DNA of 20,765 nucleotides, taken from assembly GCA_023228995.1 (NCBI GenBank), contig JALOAD010000057.1, positions 1 through 20,765 of the forward strand, read 5' to 3'. The notes under the pieces are model-generated. The model had not been told where the DNA came from, made no database searches, and saw only the letters and a program-made list of their open reading frames with translations. The DNA is from JALOAD01 sp023228995 [NCBI: Candidatus Muiribacterium halophilum] (lineage in GTDB: Bacteria > Muiribacteriota > Muiribacteriia > Muiribacteriales). Made by a program: the position numbers and the translations under genes. Below are positions 15,718 to 20,765 of the stretch, piece after piece (the stretch's first letter is position 1; every line of letters starts with the position of its first letter).

Positions 15718-17324
15718 TGACTGATGCAATGCAAAAACAATTAGGTGCAACTTTATGGAAAATTGCCGACCAGTTACGTGGAGCTATGAATGCAGATGAT
15801 TTTCGTGATTACATGCTTTCTTTTCTATTTTTAAGATATCTTTCAGATAATTATGAAAAAGCCTCTCAAAGAGAGCTTGGAAAAGATTATCCAAAACTTA
15901 AAGAAGATGATAAAAGAAATCCTCTTTCTGTATGGTATGAAGAAAATAAAGATGACACAATAGAATTTGAAAAACAGATGCGACGAAAAATTCATTATAT
16001 TATAAGACCTGAATATTTATGGAGTAGTATTTATGAATTAGCAAGAACTCAAAGTGATGATTTATTAAAAACTTTACAAGCAGGTTTTAAACACGTTGAA
16101 AATGATTCTTTTGAAAGTACATTTCAAGGGTTGTTTTCTGAGATAAATTTAAACTCAGAAAAACTTGGAAAAAATTATACTGCTCGTAATGAAAAACTCT
16201 GTAATATTGTTAAAAAAATCGCTGAAGGTCTTTCAGATTTTTCAACAGAAAGTGATATTTTAGGTGATGCTTATGAGTATCTTATTGGACAATTTGCTTC
16301 AGGTTCTGGGAAAAAAGCTGGTGAATTTTATACTCCTCAGCAAATTTCAACAATATTATCAAAAATAGTTATATTAGATAATCAGGACCCGAGTTCCGGA
16401 AAAAAGAAAACATTAAGAAAAGTGTTTGATTTTGCTTGTGGTTCAGGTTCTTTGCTTTTAAATGTTAGAAAAAATATTGGAAAAGAAAATATTGGAAAAA
16501 TATACGGGCAGGAGAAAAATATTACAACCTACAATCTTGCTCGAATGAATATGTTACTACATGGTATGAAAGATTCAGAATTTATTATACATCATGGGGA
16601 TTCACTTGTTAATGACTGGGATATTCTTAATGAAATTAATCCATCAAAAAAGCTTGAATTTGATGCAATTGTAGCAAATCCTCCATTTAGTTATAGATGG
16701 GATCCTAAGGAGTCGCTTGCGGATGATTTTCGATTTACTAATTATGGTATTGCACCAAAATCAGCTGCTGATTTTGCTTTTTTACTTCATGGATTTCATT
16801 TTTTAAGTGATGAAGGCACTATGGCAATAATATTACCACATGGTGTGCTTTTTCGTGGTGGTGTTGAAAAGAAAATCCGCACCAAATTACTTGAAGATGG
16901 AAATATTGATACTGTTATTGGATTGCCATCAAATCTTTTCTTTTCAACAGGAATACCAGTATGTATATTGATTTTAAAAAAATGTAAAAAATTTGATGAC
17001 GTTTTATTTATTAATGCAAGTGAATATTTTGAAAAAGGAAAACGACAAAATAATCTTTCAGATGAACATATTGATAAAATTGTAGATACATATCAATACA
17101 GAAAGGAAGAGAAAAGATATTCACGTTGTGTTTCAATGAAGGAAATTGAAAAAAACGATTTTAATTTAAATATTTCTCGATATATTAGTACATCTTTACC
17201 TGAACCTATTGTTGATGTTTTAGAAGTTAATAAAGAATTGGAAGAAATTGAGAAGAAAATATTAAAAGCAAAGCAGACACATAATGAGTTTCTTAAAAAA
17301 CTTGGATTACCAAAATTGCCTTGA
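15717..17324 (+). CDS. hsdM: Type I restriction-modification methyltransferase subunit
   Basis: HsdM is the N6-adenine methyltransferase of the type I complex and pairs with HsdS to protect host DNA. The 535-residue protein has the helical N-terminal domain (about 5-165), then GEFYTP just before the catalytic domain. Motif I is DFACGSGS (238-245), which binds S-adenosylmethionine, and motif IV is NPPF (321-324), which holds the target adenine. A charged helical tail ends the protein, as expected for contact with HsdS. The ATG shares one base with the prrC stop and is preceded by GGAGGA (15705-15710). Its position last among the four genes, after prrC, differs from the hsdM-first order of the E. 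coli prr locus. Confidence 0.94.
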   Translation: MTDAMQKQLGATLWKIADQLRGAMNADDFRDYMLSFLFLRYLSDNYEKASQRELGKDYPKLKEDDKRNPLSVWYEENKDDTIEFEKQMRRKIHYIIRPEYLWSSIYELARTQSDDLLKTLQAGFKHVENDSFESTFQGLFSEINLNSEKLGKNYTARNEKLCNIVKKIAEGLSDFSTESDILGDAYEYLIGQFASGSGKKAGEFYTPQQISTILSKIVILDNQDPSSGKKKTLRKVFDFACGSGSLLLNVRKNIGKENIGKIYGQEKNITTYNLARMNMLLHGMKDSEFIIHHGDSLVNDWDILNEINPSKKLEFDAIVANPPFSYRWDPKESLADDFRFTNYGIAPKSAADFAFLLHGFHFLSDEGTMAIILPHGVLFRGGVEKKIRTKLLEDGNIDTVIGLPSNLFFSTGIPVCILILKKCKKFDDVLFINASEYFEKGKRQNNLSDEHIDKIVDTYQYRKEEKRYSRCVSMKEIEKNDFNLNISRYISTSLPEPIVDVLEVNKELEEIEKKILKAKQTHNEFLKKLGLPKLP

Positions 17325-17337
17325 ATGGTAGCAAACT

Positions 17338-17907
17338 ATGAATAATTTAAATTATTTTTTTGATTATGGAATAAATGGACTTTTTTTGATTATATTTATC
17401 TATTTGTTTAAAGTGTATATTCCTAAAAAAACAAAATTTGATTTTGATAAATTGATGCAATTACAGGACTTTGTCAACAAAAAAGATCTTGAAGAATTAA
17501 AAGTAAAATTGTCGGATTTAAGCTATAAAAATCAATTAGATATTTCAGATGAAAGAAAAGTTTTAAATGCCTTAATGGCAGATATCGGTGAACTAATTTT
17601 TTTATATTCATATGAAGATTGTGGATATGAAATTTTTTATGACTATTTTGAAGATAATATTGAGCAAATAGATGAAATTACATCAAATTTACAGAAGAAA
17701 AACTTTCAATACAAAATTAATTTAAATCCAGAAATTGATTGTTTGATTACAAAAATAATTTCAAAATCATTTGAAATATTGAATAGATTGGATTATGACA
17801 AAAATTATGATATTGATAAAAGTAAAAATGTTGTTAAGCGAAAAATCAATACTCTGAGAAAAAAATATAATAAATTGCTATTTTTGATAAAAAAAGAATC
17901 AAATTAA
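17338..17907 (+). CDS. Unrecognised membrane-anchored protein following hsdM
   Basis: I do not recognise this 189-residue protein. It has one hydrophobic segment near the N-terminus (about residues 13-29), followed by lysines, which predicts a single-pass protein with its bulk in the cytosol. The rest is strongly charged and mostly helical, with acidic stretches (EDCGYEIFYDYFEDN) in the middle and a lysine-rich end. The gene starts 13 bases after the hsdM stop with only a weak ribosome-binding site, so it is likely read from the same transcript. Its place directly behind a PrrC-carrying restriction operon makes an accessory role plausible, but nothing in the sequence shows one. Confidence 0.65.
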   Translation: MNNLNYFFDYGINGLFLIIFIYLFKVYIPKKTKFDFDKLMQLQDFVNKKDLEELKVKLSDLSYKNQLDISDERKVLNALMADIGELIFLYSYEDCGYEIFYDYFEDNIEQIDEITSNLQKKNFQYKINLNPEIDCLITKIISKSFEILNRLDYDKNYDIDKSKNVVKRKINTLRKKYNKLLFLIKKESN

Positions 17908-17961
17908 CAAACATTAAAAGGATATTTAATTAAAAAAAATCGATATATAAATCAGATGGGG

Positions 17962-18345
17962 TCAGATACTATGATTAAAGTCAACTGAAAAATCAGCTTT
18001 ATTTTTAAACATAGAATAACTGATCAATATTAATTTTCTCATACATGCTATTATTGCTACTTTTTTCTTTTTATTGTTACTTAATAATCTTTCATACTGT
18101 TTTTTTAATAATTCATTATATCTGATAGCATTCATAGTAGGAAAATATAATATTGTTCTAACTCTTTTATTACCACATTTACTTATCTTTTTTCTTCCTG
18201 AGACTGAAGTGCCTGAACTTCTTTCAACTACATCTAATCCTGCTAATGCTGTTATTTGCTGTCTGTTTGCATTTGTATATATTTTGAAAAATGTTAATAA
18301 ATATATTGCTAGATATTGAGCAATTGAAGATTTTTTTGTATTAAA
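17962..18345 (-). pseudogene. IS110-family transposase remnant (C-terminal domain only)
   Basis: Read on the minus strand, this stretch encodes ~127 residues typical of the C-terminal Transposase_20 domain of IS110-family enzymes: QITALAGLDVVERSSGTSVS, then ISKCGNKRVRTILYFPTMNA, YERLLSNNKKKKVAIIACMR and a natural stop at 17962-17964. The SSG segment contains the serine region that is catalytic in this family. The N-terminal DEDD nuclease domain is missing: a TAG closes the frame just upstream (18346-18348) and no start codon is available. It is therefore a truncated, inactive relic. GGGGTCAGA (17958-17966) overlaps its stop. It separates the unknown gene behind hsdM from the HNH nuclease gene. 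Confidence 0.85.
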
Positions 18346-18404
18346 TTCTATCTATGATAAAATATATTATTATTAAAATTAATATATTTTTGAGTTTTTT
18401 TAAA

Positions 18405-18411
18405 AAGGAGG
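18405..18411 (+). promoter_or_regulatory. Strong ribosome-binding site that fixes a TTG start
   Basis: AAGGAGG ends five bases before the TTG at 18417 and lies inside the longer open frame that begins at ATG 18354. That ATG has no ribosome-binding site. The TTG is therefore the likely start of the HNH gene. The spacer and the first bases of the start codon form a run of seven T. Confidence 0.7.
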
Positions 18412-18416
18412 TTTTT

Positions 18417-19505
18417 TTGGGAAAAAATGAACCAAAAGAATTTTTTATATTTTTAGATGATGAAATTCATAAAACTAAAACTAAAACTGTTAGGTATTAT
18501 ACTTCATTAAACGATTTAGAAAAGATTGGATTTAAAACAGAGACTGATTGGATAAATGGCAAAGAAGGTTCGCAAGATGGATATATTTTTTTCGATTGTG
18601 AATTAGTAAAAAAATATACAGGAGAATTTAAGAAAGATTTAAATACAGCCTGGTTTCCAAAACATGGAAAAAAAATAGGGGATAATACTTTTTTAATTGT
18701 TTTTGATTATAAAAATCCAGATGAAAAACATCCAGTTGAAAATAAATATAATTTTGTTGAAAATTTACCATATTATGTTAATTATATTATTGGTAAAAAA
18801 GATGATGGGGAGCAAGGTGATATTGAGACCATTAATTTTTATAATGTTTTGAATAAAAATAAAAAACTTTTTTGTTTAGGAAAAAAACTTTCTAAAGATT
18901 CTTCCTTTGTTGATAAATTCAATAATGATACTGTTATAAATTTTTTTAAAGAATTAAAAAAAATGGGATTCGTGCGTGTCCCAGATAAAAATACAAATGA
19001 AGATAAAAATTTATTGAATATCTGGAATAGATATGAACCTGAAAAAGTGAAAGAGGATATAAAAAAAATTGATAATGTAGAAAGTATTAAACAAATCACA
19101 GGTGAAGAAAAGGAAAGATTGCAAAAATATAGAGTTAATCAGGGATTATTTAGAAAAAAACTGATTAAAGGCAGGATTAACAAGGGTACTGTTAAATGTG
19201 ATTTATGTGAAATTGATATTCAAGAATTGTTAAATGCCAGTCATATAAAACCATGGTCAGAATCTAATGGTGAAGAAAAATTGGATATTAATAACGGCTT
19301 ATTATTATGTCCAATTCACGATGCTCTTTTTGATAAAGGTTTTATATCATTTGAAGATGATGGGAAAATAGTAATTTCTAAAAAAATAGAGCAGGATAAA
19401 TACAAAAATTTTTCTATTAAAGCAGATATGAATTTAAAAAAAACAAATAGTAGTATAGTTAAATATTTAAAATGGCATAGAGAGAATTTATTCATTAAAC
19501 CATGA
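18417..19505 (+). CDS. HNH endonuclease with unrecognised N-terminal domain
   Basis: The C-terminal third of this 362-residue protein is an HNH_2-type nuclease domain. It has KYRVNQGLFRKKLI (237-250), a CDLC metal knuckle (261-264), ASHIKPW with His276, DINNGLLLCPIHDALFDKG (290-308) with His301, and a closing ISFEDDGKI. Such domains occur in many restriction endonucleases. The N-terminal ~225 residues match no family I recognise. They hold a strand-rich start (FFIFLDDEIHKTKTKTVRYYTSL), an FFDCEL segment and later a lysine-rich helical linker; a target-sensing or modified-DNA-reading role would be a guess. No methyltransferase sits beside it except hsdM ~1.1 kb upstream. A TTG start is chosen because of the AAGGAGG site. 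Confidence 0.82.
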   Translation: MGKNEPKEFFIFLDDEIHKTKTKTVRYYTSLNDLEKIGFKTETDWINGKEGSQDGYIFFDCELVKKYTGEFKKDLNTAWFPKHGKKIGDNTFLIVFDYKNPDEKHPVENKYNFVENLPYYVNYIIGKKDDGEQGDIETINFYNVLNKNKKLFCLGKKLSKDSSFVDKFNNDTVINFFKELKKMGFVRVPDKNTNEDKNLLNIWNRYEPEKVKEDIKKIDNVESIKQITGEEKERLQKYRVNQGLFRKKLIKGRINKGTVKCDLCEIDIQELLNASHIKPWSESNGEEKLDINNGLLLCPIHDALFDKGFISFEDDGKIVISKKIEQDKYKNFSIKADMNLKKTNSSIVKYLKWHRENLFIKP

Positions 19506-19598
19506 GTGTCTCTTTTCGACATTGTGTTAATTATAAAATATGAGATTCCACTTATGAATGTAATAAAAGAGGTCATAAATTTGGTAAGACCAGACACT
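19505..19598. repeat. Nested inverted repeats between convergent genes
   Basis: AGTGTCT (19505-19511) pairs with AGACACT (19592-19598). Just inside, CTCTTTT (19510-19516) pairs with AAAAGAG (19565-19571). The outer arms touch the HNH stop on one side and nearly reach the MATE stop at 19600 on the other. It could be a weak bidirectional terminator or the scar of a small element. Confidence 0.35.
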
Positions 19599-19599
19599 A

Positions 19600-20765
19600 T
19601 TATTCTTTTACCAATATAAGTTTGTTCCTTTTCCTTAAAAATATGAACATTATGAAAGTTATAATCGAATCAATTGCCATTCCAACACCAAACATTATAG
19701 CTATTTTGTTTAATGAAGGAACAAAATAATTCTGTTTGTATGCTATGAAAAGACCGCCATAAAAGAATGTATTTACAATGAGTGATTGATATAACATTAA
19801 ATCGGTTCTTCCGAGTCCATAAAAAATACTATCTACAACATTATTAAATGCAAATATTATATAAAAAACAATTGATATCTTAGCAATAAATACAACATTG
19901 ATAAAATTTTCTACATTCATAAATTTCCCAACAAATAGGTTCCAAAATGGAATGGTCAAGATCCATAATCCACAGACAATTCCTGTAATAATCATATATG
20001 AAGGAAACATTTTATCTACATTATTATGATCTTCGGCTGAATCTCTTTTAATTAATTCTCCTAAAGCCATTATTGGAAGAAGTAACCATCCCCATATAAA
20101 ACTATTTGCAACCCAGAAGGTTCCTTGTTCCTGAACCATATTTATCATCCTAATTATCATTAAAGTAAAGGCTGCATTCCTAACAAAAGATTCAAGACCA
20201 GATAATCCACCTATTTTAAACCAATCTTTTTGCCATTTAAAATCATTTTTTGTTTTATTGAAAAGGTATATTTTTTCACTTTTTAGAAATTTTATTCCTG
20301 ATATAACTAGAAATATATTAACTAATATATTTCCAATTGCTATTCCATTAACTCCAATATTTAAAGAAAAGGAAAGATTACTAACCAAAAATGTATCTGA
20401 AAGGATTGTTAAGATCATTTGAAGTCCAAGCAATATAAGAAGTTTTTTATTTCTGTTAAGTAGTATTAAAACTATAGAAATAAATTTAAAAAGAACAGAT
20501 ATTTGAATTGCTAGTGCTTCAAGCCTTATATATGTAACAGTTGCAGCCAAAATTTCTTCTTTTTGTCCCATAAATCTTAAAAGAGGTTCAGTAAATGTTA
20601 TCATAAATATAGTCATCAATAAAAAAACTAGGAATGATGTTATTAATCCAGTTTTAACTCTATTATTTAAATCTGATTTATTTTCCAGACCTTTACTTAT
20701 TAAATAAAACAATGGAAGAATTAATGCCTCTTGAACTACTTCATAAAATATATTTACCCAAGCAA
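19600..20765 (-). CDS. MATE-family efflux transporter (5' end outside the window)
   Basis: This is a multidrug and toxic compound extrusion transporter of the inner membrane, normally driven by a sodium or proton gradient. About 388 residues are present and the frame stays open to the window edge (AWVNIFYEVVQEALILPLFYL before the first possible internal TTG). Roughly the first 60 residues of a ~450-residue MATE protein are therefore missing. Ten or so hydrophobic helices are visible. Family-like segments include GVNGIAIGNILVNIF, FIWGWLLLPIMALGELIKRD and a C-terminal helix ending in a lysine/arginine-rich tail. It converges on the HNH gene with a 94-base gap. It is probably the chromosomal gene flanking the island. 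The substrate is unknown. Confidence 0.87.
   Translation of the reverse strand, partial: AWVNIFYEVVQEALILPLFYLISKGLENKSDLNNRVKTGLITSFLVFLLMTIFMITFTEPLLRFMGQKEEILAATVTYIRLEALAIQISVLFKFISIVLILLNRNKKLLILLGLQMILTILSDTFLVSNLSFSLNIGVNGIAIGNILVNIFLVISGIKFLKSEKIYLFNKTKNDFKWQKDWFKIGGLSGLESFVRNAAFTLMIIRMINMVQEQGTFWVANSFIWGWLLLPIMALGELIKRDSAEDHNNVDKMFPSYMIITGIVCGLWILTIPFWNLFVGKFMNVENFINVVFIAKISIVFYIIFAFNNVVDSIFYGLGRTDLMLYQSLIVNTFFYGGLFIAYKQNYFVPSLNKIAIMFGVGMAIDSIITFIMFIFLRKRNKLILVKE

Noticed and set aside
18074-18319. An 81-codon + strand open frame
   Set aside because: It is antisense to the IS110-family remnant, whose minus-strand reading gives clear family motifs.

Overview
The window comes from a very AT-rich bacterium that uses the standard code (TGA serves as a stop and TGG encodes Trp). 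An RND pump paired with a periplasmic adaptor implies a cell with an outer membrane. Nothing here identifies the lineage, and there is no rRNA, tRNA or CRISPR array. All genes but the last intact one (MATE) and a transposase remnant lie on the + strand.

Left part (1-8055): after a short unrecognised ORF that runs into a MITE-like inverted-repeat element (301-493), there is a tightly packed block: RND adaptor, RND pump (ATGA overlap), a radical SAM protein with a C-terminal winged helix (3-nt gap), then an exported protein of unknown function coupled by an ATGA overlap to a metallo-beta-lactamase-fold hydrolase. This half looks like ordinary chromosome.

Middle and right part (8056-19600): a defence or accessory island. 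A RhuM-Fic/Doc fusion gene has its own extended -10 promoter and is flanked by dispersed palindromic repeats. An 856-base gap follows, with an orphan 40-bp palindrome, competing inverted repeats and a strong sigma70-like promoter. Next is a four-gene overlapping type I restriction-modification operon in the order hsdR-hsdS-prrC-hsdM. The third gene is a clear PrrC-type anticodon nuclease, with PrrC-specific NTPase motifs and the Arg/Glu/His nuclease residues preserved. In known prr loci the restriction complex holds PrrC silent, and phage interference with restriction releases it to cleave tRNA-Lys, so this operon is probably a two-layer (DNA then tRNA) anti-phage system. An unrecognised membrane-anchored protein follows hsdM. 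The island continues with a minus-strand IS110-family transposase remnant and an HNH nuclease with an unrecognised N-terminal half and a TTG start.

Right edge (19600-20765): a convergent MATE-family efflux transporter whose N-terminus lies beyond the window.

The best candidate for a noteworthy system is the hsdR-hsdS-prrC-hsdM operon and its unknown downstream partner, with the neighbouring RhuM-Doc and HNH genes.
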